A DNA stretch of 64,000 nt from Nonomuraea montanisoli (GCF_013363975.1 NZ_JABWGN010000003.1:124001-188000), one strand, 5' to 3'. Shown: positions 13,809-24,182, numbered from the stretch's first letter. Numbers and translations: made by a program. Notes: generated by a model from the letters alone, not told the origin.

Positions 13809-16616
13809 TCACAGAGCCCGGCTACTCACGGACAGGCATCGCTCACGCAAAGAGTCCTCCAGGAAGGAGCGGACCTCCCCGGCCTCCGGGACGCCGAGCT
13901 CCTCGTACAGGCGCAGCGCCTCCCGGCCGTGCTCGCGGGCCCGTTCCTCGTCGCCGAGCGCGAGGTGGGCGCGGGCCAGCCCGTCGTGGGCGCGCGCCTG
14001 CTCCGGCCGGTGGCGCGTCAGGCCGGCGAGCGCGAGCGCGGCCGTGTGCTCCTCGGCCGCCCGGGCCGGGTCGCCGGCCGCCTCGGCCATCCCGTTGAGC
14101 GCGGACGCCTCGTCGCCGGCGCTGCCGAGCCCGCGGTAGAGGGCCGCGGCCTGCTCGTGCCGGGCGCGTGCCCGCGCGAGCTCGCCCTGGCCCCGCAGGA
14201 CGACGCCGAGGTGGTCGAGGATCAGCGCCTCGCCGGCCGGGTTGCCGACCTTGCGGTGCAGCGCGAGTGCCAGGTCGAGGTGGCGCCGGGCCTCCTCCGG
14301 ACGGCCGGCCCGGTCGAGGGCGAGGGCGAGGATGCCGAGCACGTGGGCCTCGCCCCAGGTGTCGGAGCCGATCCGGGTGAGGTCGAGCGCCTGCGCGAGG
14401 TACCGCTCCGCCTGCTCGTCCTGGCGCCGGCGCAGGGCCACGTTGCCCAGCGCGAGCAGGGCCCGGGCCCGGTCGTCGGCCCTCTCGCACGCGTCGAGGG
14501 CCTGGTGCGCGTGCTCCTCGGCCCGCTCGTACTCGCCGAGCCGCCAGTACGTCCACGCCAGGTCGGTCAGGGCCCGCTGCTCGACCTCGCGCTGGCCGAG
14601 CTTGCGGCCGCGCCGCAGCGTCAGGGTGTGCAGCGTGAGCGCGTCGTCGTGGTGCGCCTGCCGGTCGAGGTAGGGGCGCATCGCCAGGGCGAGCATGCCC
14701 AGGCAGATCTCGGGGCCGTGGACGGCGGTGGCGATGATGTTGGAGCGTTCGGCGTCGAGCCAGGCGAGCGCCTGCGCGGCGTCGCGGAGGGGCGCGACCG
14801 GGGTGGCCGGCTGCGGGATGCCCTCCCGCTGGGCGACGCTGTGCGGGTAGAGCCGGTCGATCGCCGCGCGGGCGCGGTGCAGGTAGTACGTGAGCAGTCG
14901 CAGGACCGCGCCGTCGTCCTCGGCGATCGAGCGGGCGTGCTCGCGGAGCAGGTCGTGGAAGGTGTACCGGCCGGGTTCGAGCTGCAGCAGCATGTGGGCG
15001 TCGAGGAGGCCCTCCAGCAGCTCCTCCGCCTCCTCCTCCGGGAGCCCGGCCAGCGCCGCCGCGCCGTACGCGTCGATGTCGCGCCCGGGCACCAGCCCGA
15101 GCAGGCGGAACATGCGCTGCTCGGCCTCGTCGAGCTGCTCGTAGGACAGGGCGAAGGCCGCCGAGACGCCGTTGAGGAGCCGGCGGTGGTCGTGCAGCCG
15201 CTCCGCCAGGTAGGACACGCTCCAGCGGGGGCGGTGCTGGAGGCGGGCAGCCGACAGGCGGATGGCCAGCGGGAGGTGCCCGCACAGCCGCAGCACCTCG
15301 CGTACGGCGTCGGGCTCGTGGCGGGCGCGCTCGCCCACGATCCGTTCGAACAGCTCGACGCCGTCCTCCTCGTCCAGCGCGTCGACCGACAGCGCGTGGG
15401 CGCCGTCGAGGTCGACGAGCCGCCGCCTGCTGGTGATCAGGACGAGGGTGTCGGAGTGCCCGGGCAGCAGGGGGCGTACGTGCTCGGCGTCGAGGGCGTT
15501 GTCCAGGACGGCGAGCACGCGGCGACCGGCCAGCTCGGCGCGCCAGAGGGCGCCGCGCTCGGCCGGGGTGACCGGGATGCGGTCGGCGGGGACGCCGAGC
15601 TGGCGGAGCAGGGTCTCCAGCGCGGCGGCGGCGTCGACCGGCTCCCGGCCCGCGGTGTGGGCCTGCAGGTCGATGAACAGCCGGCCGTCCGGGTAGCGCT
15701 CGGCCAGCCGGTGGGCCACGTGGACGGCGAGCGCGGTCTTGCCGATCCCGGCCATGCCGTCGATCGTGACGACCGCCGACCGCTCGGTCACGAGCCGCTC
15801 CAGCTCGGCGGCGCGTCCGGAGAAGTCGGAGATGTCGTACGGCAGGTAGGTGGAGCGGCGCGGCGGGCCGGAGGCCGCCGGCGCCGGCGCCGCCGTCGCG
15901 GCGGCCAGGCGCAGGGCCGGGTCGTCGGCCAGGACGGCCCGCTCCAGCTCGGTGAAGGCGTGCCCGGGGTCCAGCCCCTGCTCCTCCGCCAGGGCCGTCC
16001 GGTAGGAGCGCGCCGCCGCCAGGGCGTCGGCCTGCCGGCCCGCCCGGTGCAGGGCCAGCACGAGGTGGCCGTTGAGCTTCTCGCGCAGCGGGTCGGCGGT
16101 CACCTGGGCGGCGAGCTCGTCGAGCAGGTCGCCGTGCCGCCCGGCGGCGAGCTCGCCCTCCACCAGGCGCTCGTACGCCGTGAGCCGCCGGTCGTTCCAG
16201 AGGTCGCGGACGCCGGCGACGTAGTGCGCGTGCACGTCCTCCAGCGCCTCGCCGCGCCACAGGGCCAGGGCCTCGCGCAGCTCGCCGGCGGCCACCAGGT
16301 CGGTGAACGCGTGCGCGTCGACCTGGCCGGGCCGCGGCTGCGCGACGTAGCCGCCGGCCCGCGTCTCCAGGAGCTCTCCGGCCCCGGCGCCGCGCAGCAC
16401 CTTGCGGATCGCGGTGATCGAGGCGTGGATCTGCGATCGGGCCGTGTCGGGCTGGTCGTGGCCCCACATCGCCTCGATCAGCCGCTCGATGCTGATCACC
16501 CGGCCGGCGTTGAGCAGGAGGTAGGCCAGCACCGCCCGGTGACGTGGGGCGACGCCCGTCAGCGGCGCGTCGTCCGCGACCAGTTGGACGGGGCCGAGAA
16601 GGGTGAAGCGCAGCAT
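13809..16616 (-). CDS. AfsR/SARP-family transcriptional regulator (HTH-BTAD-NB-ARC-TPR)
   Basis: This 935-residue protein starts MLRFTLLGPVQL. Residues 1-92 form an OmpR/PhoB-type winged helix (IERLIEAMWG, SQIHASITAIRKVL), 95-235 the bacterial transcription-activator domain, about 265-560 an NB-ARC ATPase with P-loop GMAGIGKT (287-294), and the rest TPR repeats (ERAEEHAHQALD; RYLAQALDL; RRHLDLALAL). This is the AfsR layout, which activates secondary-metabolism or stress genes. The ATG at 16616 follows GGGGGGA; a frame open to 16676 has no family support. It is divergent from the CMD gene at 16715, and the 98 bp spacer carries heptamer repeats in SARP spacing, suggesting autoregulation and control of that pair. 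Confidence 0.9.
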   Translation of the reverse strand: MLRFTLLGPVQLVADDAPLTGVAPRHRAVLAYLLLNAGRVISIERLIEAMWGHDQPDTARSQIHASITAIRKVLRGAGAGELLETRAGGYVAQPRPGQVDAHAFTDLVAAGELREALALWRGEALEDVHAHYVAGVRDLWNDRRLTAYERLVEGELAAGRHGDLLDELAAQVTADPLREKLNGHLVLALHRAGRQADALAAARSYRTALAEEQGLDPGHAFTELERAVLADDPALRLAAATAAPAPAASGPPRRSTYLPYDISDFSGRAAELERLVTERSAVVTIDGMAGIGKTALAVHVAHRLAERYPDGRLFIDLQAHTAGREPVDAAAALETLLRQLGVPADRIPVTPAERGALWRAELAGRRVLAVLDNALDAEHVRPLLPGHSDTLVLITSRRRLVDLDGAHALSVDALDEEDGVELFERIVGERARHEPDAVREVLRLCGHLPLAIRLSAARLQHRPRWSVSYLAERLHDHRRLLNGVSAAFALSYEQLDEAEQRMFRLLGLVPGRDIDAYGAAALAGLPEEEAEELLEGLLDAHMLLQLEPGRYTFHDLLREHARSIAEDDGAVLRLLTYYLHRARAAIDRLYPHSVAQREGIPQPATPVAPLRDAAQALAWLDAERSNIIATAVHGPEICLGMLALAMRPYLDRQAHHDDALTLHTLTLRRGRKLGQREVEQRALTDLAWTYWRLGEYERAEEHAHQALDACERADDRARALLALGNVALRRRQDEQAERYLAQALDLTRIGSDTWGEAHVLGILALALDRAGRPEEARRHLDLALALHRKVGNPAGEALILDHLGVVLRGQGELARARARHEQAAALYRGLGSAGDEASALNGMAEAAGDPARAAEEHTAALALAGLTRHRPEQARAHDGLARAHLALGDEERAREHGREALRLYEELGVPEAGEVRSFLEDSLRERCLSVSSRAL

Positions 16617-16651
16617 CGTCCCCCCATCACCTTCGCATCGTGCGCGCATCG
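16612..16651 (+). promoter_or_regulatory. SARP-type box: heptamers at 11-bp spacing
   Basis: CGCATCG occurs at 16634 and 16645; related heptamers AGCATCG (16612) and CCCATCA (16623) continue the same 11 bp register. A TATCAA -10-like hexamer follows 6 bp after the last copy (16658-16663), and the CMD start lies at 16715. Heptameric direct repeats with 4 bp gaps just upstream of -10 are the SARP binding format. Confidence 0.5.
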
Positions 16652-16714
16652 CGAATGTATCAATCCGGGCGGCCACTCTGGACCCACACGAACACGACAG
16701 ACAGGGAGAACACC

Positions 16715-17167
16715 ATGGAAGCCCGGATGAAGAACCCCGCCACGGTCATCCCCACGGCGATGAAGCCGATCATGGAGCTGATGAAGGCCGCGCAGTCGCA
16801 GGGGCTCCCCCAGGAGCTCATGGAGATGATCCACCTGCGGGTCAGCCAGATCAACGCCTGCAGCTTCTGCGTCGACGCCGGCCTGAAGAACCTGCGCAAG
16901 CTCGGCGAGAGCGACGAGCGCATCGGCCTGGTCGCGGCCTGGCGCGAGGCCCCGTACTACACCGACGCCGAGCGGGCCGCGCTGGAGCTGGCCGAGGCCT
17001 CGACCCGGCTGGCCGACAACGCCGACGCCGTCTCCGACGAGGTCTGGAACAACGCCGCCGACCACTTCGACGAGCAGCAGCTCGCCTCGATCCTGCTGAT
17101 GACCGCGGTCACCAACCTCTTCAACCGCCTGAACGCCCCGATCCGGCAGGTCGCCGGCAGCTGGTAA
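16715..17167 (+). CDS. Carboxymuconolactone decarboxylase/AhpD-family protein
   Basis: The 150-residue all-helical protein has the AhpD-like redox motif CSFC (49-52) followed by VDAGLKNL, and the family end LLMTAVTNLFNRLNAP. Such proteins are thiol peroxidase-like or alkylhydroperoxidase partners. AGGGAGAA lies 6 bases before the ATG at 16715. It is followed 37 bp later by an ABM-fold protein and both are divergent from the AfsR-like regulator, which probably controls them. The exact reaction is unknown; a peroxidase or quinone-stress role is the best guess. Confidence 0.85.
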   Translation: MEARMKNPATVIPTAMKPIMELMKAAQSQGLPQELMEMIHLRVSQINACSFCVDAGLKNLRKLGESDERIGLVAAWREAPYYTDAERAALELAEASTRLADNADAVSDEVWNNAADHFDEQQLASILLMTAVTNLFNRLNAPIRQVAGSW

Positions 17168-17204
17168 GCCCCCGTCACCCACGTAGAGAAAAAGGAGAAC
17201 CGCC

Positions 17205-17495
17205 ATGTCCGTCGTCCGCTCGCACCGCTACTCCGTCGCCGACGCCGACCTCGAGGAGTTCCTGGCCCGCCGCACCTCCCTGATCGCCACCGTACGGGAG
17301 GGACACCCCGGCCTCACCCACACCGTGCTGATCCAGTTGGAGAACGGCACCTACAGCGACACCTGGCACTGGGAGAGCGGCGAGCAGATGGGCGCGGCGT
17401 TCGCCGCCCTGCCCGCCTTCCCGGAGGCGCCGCTGACCATGGCCCTGACCAAGGACGCCACCGCCCTGAACGGCCGGCTCGTCGACGAGCGCTGA
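17205..17495 (+). CDS. ABM-fold (dimeric alpha/beta barrel) small protein
   Basis: The 96-residue protein has the beta-alpha-beta-beta pattern of the antibiotic biosynthesis monooxygenase superfamily: VRSHRYSVADADLEEFLARR, then LTHTVLIQLENGTYSDTWHW and a helix around EQMGAAFAALPAF. The paired Trp/His in DTWHWES is typical of the barrel wall. AAAGGAG precedes the ATG. It is co-transcribed with the CMD gene. Members either oxidise quinols or simply bind small aromatic compounds; no catalytic residue set can be assigned from sequence. Confidence 0.7.
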   Translation: MSVVRSHRYSVADADLEEFLARRTSLIATVREGHPGLTHTVLIQLENGTYSDTWHWESGEQMGAAFAALPAFPEAPLTMALTKDATALNGRLVDER

Positions 17496-17511
17496 GCCCG
17501 GCGAGGAGGGA

Positions 17512-17964
17512 TCACTCCTCGCCGGCCTCGCCGCGCTCGCGGATGAGCGCGGCGAGCTCCGCCGTGGCGCGGCGGGCGCGGGCCTTCTCCGAGCCCTGGA
17601 TGCCCATCGCGCCGATCGTGCGGCCGTCGGAGAAGTCGAGCTTGGGCCAGGGGTCGCCGACGAGCAGTGTGACGTCGATGACCTCGGGCCAGCTGTAGCG
17701 GTGGGTGCGCAGGACGTTGACGATCGTCAGGCCCTCGTCGTCGGCCTGCACGCGCACCCGCCCGAGCAGGTGCAGCACCCACGCCACCGCCAGCCCGAAC
17801 ACCACGAACGCGATCCGGTCGGCGATCATGAACGGCTCGGCGATGAACAGCGCCATCAGCACGGCCCCCACGACGACGATCACGGCGAAGGCGTACGGGA
17901 CGATCCTTCCCCGGCTCGGACGCCAGGTGACGGGCAGACTCGGGGCGGGCACGGGCTCGGGCAC
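17512..17964 (-). CDS. Membrane PH-domain (bPH-like) protein
   Basis: The 150-residue protein has two adjacent membrane helices (about 22-43 and 47-67) followed by a small beta-rich domain (VRVQADDEGLTIVNVLRTHRYSW, WPEVIDVTLL, KLDFSDGRTIGAMGI) resembling bacterial PH domains. It lies 19 bp downstream of ribH and reads in the same direction, so it may be transcribed with the rib operon; this neighbourhood is common in actinobacteria. Function is unknown, possibly membrane-associated scaffolding. Confidence 0.75.
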   Translation of the reverse strand: MPEPVPAPSLPVTWRPSRGRIVPYAFAVIVVVGAVLMALFIAEPFMIADRIAFVVFGLAVAWVLHLLGRVRVQADDEGLTIVNVLRTHRYSWPEVIDVTLLVGDPWPKLDFSDGRTIGAMGIQGSEKARARRATAELAALIRERGEAGEE

Positions 17965-17983
17965 GCGTCGAACCTACAACAGC

Positions 17984-19664
<1,681 letters not shown>

Positions 19665-19668
<4 letters not shown>

Positions 19669-20333
19669 GAGGCCACCGCCACGGCGCCGCCGGTCGCCGC
19701 GCGGGCCCGGTACTCCCTGAGCCACTTGACGAAGCCCCACAGCACCAGCAGGAAGAACACCCCGTACACGGCGCCGGACACCACGAGCCCGGAGCTGAAC
19801 GCCAGGGGCACGCCCACGAGGTCGACGGCCACCCACACGATCCAGAAGTCGACCAGGGCCCTGCCCTGCGCCCACGTGGCGACCGCGCTGCCGACGAAGA
19901 TGTAGGCGTCGGCGGCCACCAGGAAGGCGCCCTTGGGCAGCGGCACGGCCGCGCCCCACGACAGCTTGAACACGTAGAACAGGACGCCGACGACGGCGGT
20001 GCCGGCCAGCATGATCACGACCATGGCGGCGCGCTCCCGGGCCGTCGCGGGCCGCACCGGCAGGCCGGAGCCGTTCTGGGTGCCGCGCCGCCACGCCCAC
20101 CAGCCGTAGATCGCCAGCACCCCGAACAGCGCCTGCTTCAGGGCGTTGCCGGTGATGTGGGCGTTGATCGAGGCGACGAACAGCAGCACCGCGCCGGTGA
20201 GCTGCACGGGCCAGGTCCACAGGGATTTGCGCATCGCCAGCACGACCGTGGCCAGGGCGGCGATGTTGCCCACCAGGTCCGTCAAGAACACGTGCGTGCC
20301 GAACACGTTGAATCCGGCCTCTGCCCAGTTCAC
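19665..20333 (-). CDS. ribM: PnuC-family riboflavin transporter (RibM/PnuX)
   Basis: The 222-residue membrane protein has about seven helices and PnuC signatures ([58 protein letters not shown]). PnuC proteins are facilitators for vitamins that are trapped by phosphorylation. A PnuC homologue inside an FMN-riboswitch rib operon, between ribE and ribBA, is the arrangement of RibM of Streptomyces and PnuX of Corynebacterium, which import riboflavin. It overlaps both neighbours by 4 bp. The older label of nicotinamide mononucleotide transporter is less likely here. Confidence 0.85.
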
Positions 20334-20920
20334 TGCCTGCCCACCAGCCTTTCGACATACTTCGCGATCACGTCGACCTCGAGGTTGACCAGGTCGCCGA
20401 CCCGGAGCTCGCCCATCGTGGTCAGCTTCAGCGTGGTCGGGATGAGGCTCACGCCGAAGCTGTCGTCGTCAACCGTCGTGACGGTCAGGCTGATTCCGTC
20501 GATCGCGATGGAGCCCTTCTCGGCCACGTAGCGGGCGAGCGGCTCCGGGAGGGAGAAGCGCAGGTCGTCCCAGCGTTCGCCGGGGTCGCGCGACAGGAGG
20601 GTGGCGGTGCCGTCCACGTGGCCCTGGACGATGTGGCCGCCGAGGCGCTGGTCGGCGCGCACGGCCCGCTCCAGGTTGACGGCCGCGCCCTCCTCCAGGC
20701 CGCCGAGGGAGGTGCGGTCGAGCGACTCGCGCATCACGTCCACGGTGAACACGTCGCCGTCGACCTCGACCACCGTCAGGCAGACGCCGTTGACGGCGAT
20801 GGAGTCGCCGTGGGAGGCGTCGGAGGTGACGAGGGGGCCGCGCACGGACAGCCGGGCGGAGCCGCCGGCCTGGACGAGGGCGGCGACCTCGCCCTTCTCT
20901 TCGATGATTCCGGTGAACAT
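20330..20920 (-). CDS. ribE: Riboflavin synthase, alpha chain
   Basis: The 196-residue protein is built of two lumazine-binding repeats: [15 protein letters not shown] with [12 protein letters not shown] (first) and [14 protein letters not shown] with [14 protein letters not shown] (second). It dismutates two molecules of dimethylribityllumazine to riboflavin. AAGGAG lies just upstream, inside the end of ribD, and the start codon overlaps the ribD stop (TGATG), so translation is coupled. The length is normal. Confidence 0.95.
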   Translation of the reverse strand: MFTGIIEEKGEVAALVQAGGSARLSVRGPLVTSDASHGDSIAVNGVCLTVVEVDGDVFTVDVMRESLDRTSLGGLEEGAAVNLERAVRADQRLGGHIVQGHVDGTATLLSRDPGERWDDLRFSLPEPLARYVAEKGSIAIDGISLTVTTVDDDSFGVSLIPTTLKLTTMGELRVGDLVNLEVDVIAKYVERLVGRQ

Positions 20921-22344
20921 CACTGCTCCTTGCGGGGGAGGCCGGGCCCGGTGCGGGCCGTCAGGCGGAGGTCGGGGCCGACGCGGGTGACGTCGTCCAG
21001 CACGAGTCGGTGGATTCCGGCGATGCCGGTGACGCCGGCGTCGCCGAGGGCGGCGGCGCCGGAGCCGAGCAGGGCGGGCGCGAGGTAGGCGACGACCCGG
21101 TCGATGAGGCCCTGGCGCAGGAAGGAGCCGGCCAGGGCGGGGCCGCCTTCGAGGAACACGCTGACGACCTCGCGCCGGGCCAGCTCGCGCAGCAGCAGGC
21201 CGAGGTCGAGCCCGCCGCCGGGGTGGCGGGGGACGCGGACGAGGTCGGCGGCCCGGGAGCCGGCCGGCACGGGGGCGGGGGCGTCGGGGGCCAGGGCGAG
21301 CAGGGTGGGTGCCTCGCCGTCCAGGACGCGGGCGGCGGGCGGGGTGCGGCCGTCGGAGTCGACGACCACCCGCAGCGGCGGCCTTCCTCGGGGCGGTTGC
21401 GGGCTGTCGTGGGGTGGTCTTGGGCTGTCGTGGGGTGGTCCCGGGCTGTCCTCCGGGCTGTCGTGGGGTGGTTCCGGGCGGCTGTCTCGGGGTGGTTCCG
21501 GCTGGCTGTCTCGGGGTGGTTCCGGGCGGGCGGTGAGGCGGGGGTCGTCGGCGAGGACGGTGCCGATGCCGGCCATGATCGCGTCGGCCCGGGCCCGCAG
21601 CCGGTGGACGTCGGCCCGCGCCTCGGGCGAGGTGATCCACTGGCTGGTGCCGTCGGCGGCGGCCGAGCGCCCGTCGAGGGTGGCGGCGAACTTCCACGTG
21701 ACGTGCGGTCGGCCCAGCCGCGCGTACGTCAGCCATTCGGCGTTGACCCGCTCGGCCTCCTCGGCGAGGAGTCCCGTCTCGACGGCGACGCCGTGCTCCC
21801 GCAGCCGGGCCGTCCCTCCGGCCGCCTTCGGGGTGGGGTCGGGCACGGCGACCACCACGCGGGCGATCCCGGCGGCGAGCAGCGCCCGACTGCACGGCCC
21901 GGTGCGTCCGGTGTGGTCGCACGGCTCCAGCGTCACGTAGGCGGTGCCGCCGCGCGCCCGCTCGCCGGCCTGCCGCAGCGCGACGACCTCGGCGTGCGGG
22001 CCGCCGGCGTACGCGTGGAACCCCTCCCCCACGACCCGGCCGCCGGCGTCGAGGATGACGCAGCCGACGACGGGGTTGGGGCTGGTGGCGCCTTGGCCGC
22101 GCGCGGCGAGCTCGACGGCGCGCGCCATGTGGCGGGCATCCGTCGCGGACCCGGCACCGTCGGCCTCTGTCGCGGGACCGGCAACGTCGGCGTGCGTCGC
22201 GGGCTCGGCAACGTGGGGGTCTGTCGCGGACCCGGCGACGTGGGGGTCTGTCGCGGACCCGGCGACATGGGCATGTGTCGTGGGATCGGCGACATGGGGG
22301 TCGCTTGCGGGGTCGGTGGTGCGCGCCGTGTCCCTGGTCTCCAC
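20920..22344 (-). CDS. ribD: Bifunctional pyrimidine deaminase/reductase with repeat insertions
   Basis: The product is about 474 residues; typical RibD is about 340-370. The deaminase domain starts at MARAVELAARG (73) and has the zinc ligands in GPHAEV (His117) and Cys142/Cys151 (EPCDHTGRTGPC). The reductase domain follows from about 214 (KFAATLDGRSA, GIGTVLADDPRLT). Residues 1-72 are mainly a 9-residue repeat (AGSATDPHV), and residues 274-323, inside the reductase, are a PPHDS/PEPPRDS repeat. I chose the GTG at 22344 because AGGAGGAG sits 7 bases upstream; ATGs at 22365, 22416 and the conserved-domain ATG at 22128 are alternatives. It is the first gene after the FMN riboswitch. Confidence 0.9.
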   Translation of the reverse strand: METRDTARTTDPASDPHVADPTTHAHVAGSATDPHVAGSATDPHVAEPATHADVAGPATEADGAGSATDARHMARAVELAARGQGATSPNPVVGCVILDAGGRVVGEGFHAYAGGPHAEVVALRQAGERARGGTAYVTLEPCDHTGRTGPCSRALLAAGIARVVVAVPDPTPKAAGGTARLREHGVAVETGLLAEEAERVNAEWLTYARLGRPHVTWKFAATLDGRSAAADGTSQWITSPEARADVHRLRARADAIMAGIGTVLADDPRLTARPEPPRDSQPEPPRDSRPEPPHDSPEDSPGPPHDSPRPPHDSPQPPRGRPPLRVVVDSDGRTPPAARVLDGEAPTLLALAPDAPAPVPAGSRAADLVRVPRHPGGGLDLGLLLRELARREVVSVFLEGGPALAGSFLRQGLIDRVVAYLAPALLGSGAAALGDAGVTGIAGIHRLVLDDVTRVGPDLRLTARTGPGLPRKEQ

Positions 22345-22449
22345 CCCGGGTCTCCTCCTCGCCATCGGCTCTCGGCCATGGCGGGCCCCGGGGGATCGGA
22401 CGATGCGCGTACGCATCACAGAGGCGCCCGGCGATCGCCGGACACCCGC

Positions 22450-22573
22450 GCGCTTCCTCCCATCCGGACTTTGACCGTCGGTCCCGGAATTCCACCGGGT
22501 CAACCGGCCGATGGCATCGGCCGGGTCGCGGACTATAACCGCCGGTTCGGAGTTTCACCGACCCCGGAGCACG
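22450..22573 (-). promoter_or_regulatory. FMN riboswitch (RFN element)
   Basis: Read on the minus strand, the segment matches the RFN consensus through all conserved boxes: CTCCGGGGTCGGTGAAACTC, CCGAACCGGCGGTTATAGTC, CCGCGACCC, a variable CCGATGCCATCGG arm, GGTGGAATTCCGGGACCGAC, GGTCAAAGTCCGGATGGGAG. The element binds FMN and shuts the rib operon. No T-rich terminator follows, so control is probably at translation; GGGAGGAAG at its 3' end could be the masked ribosome site, although the selected ribD start lies about 100 nt further on. Confidence 0.95.
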
Positions 22574-22599
22574 CTAGCTCTGTTCTTGTACCAGTTTGC

Positions 22600-22619
22600 C
22601 ATGCCGCCGAAGCGGCATG
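22600..22619. other. Perfect hairpin upstream of the FMN riboswitch
   Basis: CATGCCGC-CGAA-GCGGCATG is a perfect 8 bp stem with a tetraloop. It is either the terminator of the upstream MpaB-type gene (stop at 22677) or, if the promoter at 22632-22661 is right, the first hairpin of the rib mRNA. Confidence 0.5.
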
Positions 22620-22631
22620 CGCCCACCCCCC

Positions 22632-22661
22632 ACTATGGCAACCAAGCGGTCGCTTGGTCAA
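22632..22661 (-). promoter_or_regulatory. Probable rib promoter with internal palindromic operator
   Basis: On the minus strand TTGACC (22661-22656) and CATAGT (22637-22632) are separated by 18 bp, a good -35/-10 pair. Between them ACCAAGCG-GT-CGCTTGGT (22641-22658) is a perfect 8+8 palindrome overlapping the -35, in the style of TetR-family operators. The regulator is unknown. Confidence 0.5.
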
Positions 22662-22676
22662 ATGTGTGAGGGAGGC

Positions 22677-23486
22677 TCACGCGGCCATGATGCGCCGGGC
22701 CTCGCGGGCCGCCGGGGAGTACCGGACCTGGGCCGGGACGAGTCCGAGCCCGGTGTGCAGGGCTCGCAGCGTGGCCGTCGCCCACAGGTCGCCGACCGGG
22801 GTGGCGGGCAGCCCGTACAGGCGGCGCGCCCAGCGCGGCATGGTCGCGAACGCGAGCAGGGTGAGGGCCGGCAGGGCCGGGCGCAGGGGTGTGAGGATGA
22901 GCGGGAGCGGGGCGTTCAGCGACAGGCGCAGGGGATGCGCCGCCTCGGGCACGAAGCGCAGGCCGGGGCGCTGGGCCTCGATGTAGTCGCGCATCTCCGC
23001 GACCGTGCCGGGAACGCTGTCCGGCGCCAGCCCGACCACCTCGGCCGCGCGCCGCCACTCGGCGACGAACGTGTCGGCCTCGGCGTCGGTGAGCCGGACC
23101 CCGCCGCGCCGCGCCACCGACAGGTAGGAGTCCACCTCGCCGACGTGCACCCAGCGCAGCGCCTCGGGCTCGTCGAGGCGGTACTCCTCACCGGTGTCCG
23201 GGTCGTGCGCGGTCAGGCTGGAGTGGATTTTTCGGACGCGACGGGCGGCCCGTTCGACCTCGGCGTGGCTCCCGTACGTACGGATGCGGACGAACTCGGT
23301 GGTGCGCACGAACCGCGACCACGCCTCGGACGGGTCCATGAGGGAGGAGTGCTGGAGGACGCCGCGCATGGCGCGGGGGTGCAGGCCCTGCATGAGGAGC
23401 GCGCGCAGGCCGCCGACGAGCAGGATCGGCTCCCCCATCACCCGCCAGGTCACCGAACGGGGGCCGAAAAGGCCATGATCCGCCAT
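22677..23486 (-). CDS. MpaB-like oxygenase (DUF2236 family)
   Basis: The 269-residue protein belongs to the DUF2236/latex-clearing-protein superfamily of heme-b proteins. Recognisable segments are VMGEPILLVGGLRALLMQGLHPRAMRGV with the histidine near the start, WSRFVRTTEFVRIRTYG, the EALRWVHVGEVDSY helix with the probable axial histidine, and LYGLPATP near the end. Members include fungal MpaB and rubber oxygenases, but bacterial ones are mostly of unknown substrate. It lies between the rib operon and a MauE-like gene on the same strand; no functional link is obvious. Confidence 0.8.
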   Translation of the reverse strand: MADHGLFGPRSVTWRVMGEPILLVGGLRALLMQGLHPRAMRGVLQHSSLMDPSEAWSRFVRTTEFVRIRTYGSHAEVERAARRVRKIHSSLTAHDPDTGEEYRLDEPEALRWVHVGEVDSYLSVARRGGVRLTDAEADTFVAEWRRAAEVVGLAPDSVPGTVAEMRDYIEAQRPGLRFVPEAAHPLRLSLNAPLPLILTPLRPALPALTLLAFATMPRWARRLYGLPATPVGDLWATATLRALHTGLGLVPAQVRYSPAAREARRIMAA

Positions 23487-23660
23487 AAGTGGGCAGTTAC
23501 CCAGGTCTGGATGGCTTTATGTCACTTCATCCGGTGACAACGGCGTTCGCGTCATGCCCCTGGGACGCCCTGCGGGTCAGACGGCGCCCTGGGGCAGACG
23601 TTGCTCTGGGGGGACAGCGCTCTGGGGCGGACCGCGCTCCGGGGCGGACGGCGGCCGCTG

Positions 23661-24182
23661 TCAGGCTCCGGCGAAGAGGTCGACGAGATCGTCGAACGCG
23701 GCGACCAGGATGGCCCCGATCAGTCCGGCGACGCCCGCCACGACGACCCCGGCCAGCGCGGGCGTCCCCATGGGCAGCGCGAGGCCGAGCAGCGTGGCCG
23801 TGATCAGCAGGCCGTTCCGCACGAGATGGCGAGGCCCGAGCGGGGCGGCGGACGCGCCGAAGCAGCGACAGGGGGCCCGCCGTCCGCGCCGCAGCGCCAC
23901 GGCGATCGCCACGGTGAACGCCGCCAGCAGCACGAAGGCCAGCGCCAGACCGAACGCCGCGACATCGGGCACCCCGGCGAGCAGCGGAACGGCCACCACG
24001 AGCGCCACGAGCCCCTCCAGCGCCGCCACCAGCACCGCCAGAGGGCGTCTCAGGGCGCGGCTCACGGGGACGAGGTCCGGTAACGAACGGGCGAACCCAT
24101 CCAGATCCCGCGCCTTGGACACCGCCGTGATGGCGAAGACCACCGCGATCAGCCAGGCGCACCCGACCCGCACGTACTCCAC
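23661..24182 (-). CDS. MauE/DoxX-like redox membrane protein
   Basis: The 173-residue integral membrane protein has four or five helices: CAWLIAVVFAITAVSKARD, ALEGLVALVVAVPLLAG, FGLALAFVLLAAFTVAIAVAL, GLLITATLLGLALPMG and VVVAGVAGLIGAILV. The loop motif APCRCFG (Cys105, Cys107) is the MauE hallmark of the methylamine-utilisation and VKOR-like disulfide-transfer group. It probably passes electrons to a thioredoxin-like partner, none of which is encoded nearby. A degenerate GGGGCGGAC-type repeat lies just after its stop. Confidence 0.82.
   Translation of the reverse strand: MEYVRVGCAWLIAVVFAITAVSKARDLDGFARSLPDLVPVSRALRRPLAVLVAALEGLVALVVAVPLLAGVPDVAAFGLALAFVLLAAFTVAIAVALRRGRRAPCRCFGASAAPLGPRHLVRNGLLITATLLGLALPMGTPALAGVVVAGVAGLIGAILVAAFDDLVDLFAGA

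Noticed and set aside
12801..16730. Very long plus-strand open frame (over 1300 codons)
   Set aside because: It is antisense to the AAA+ and AfsR-like genes, its residues are R/G/A/V-rich with no motif, and it exists only because high GC suppresses stop codons.
13809..17495. Biosynthetic gene cluster around the SARP regulator
   Set aside because: No synthase, carrier or tailoring set is near; only a CMD and an ABM-fold protein follow.
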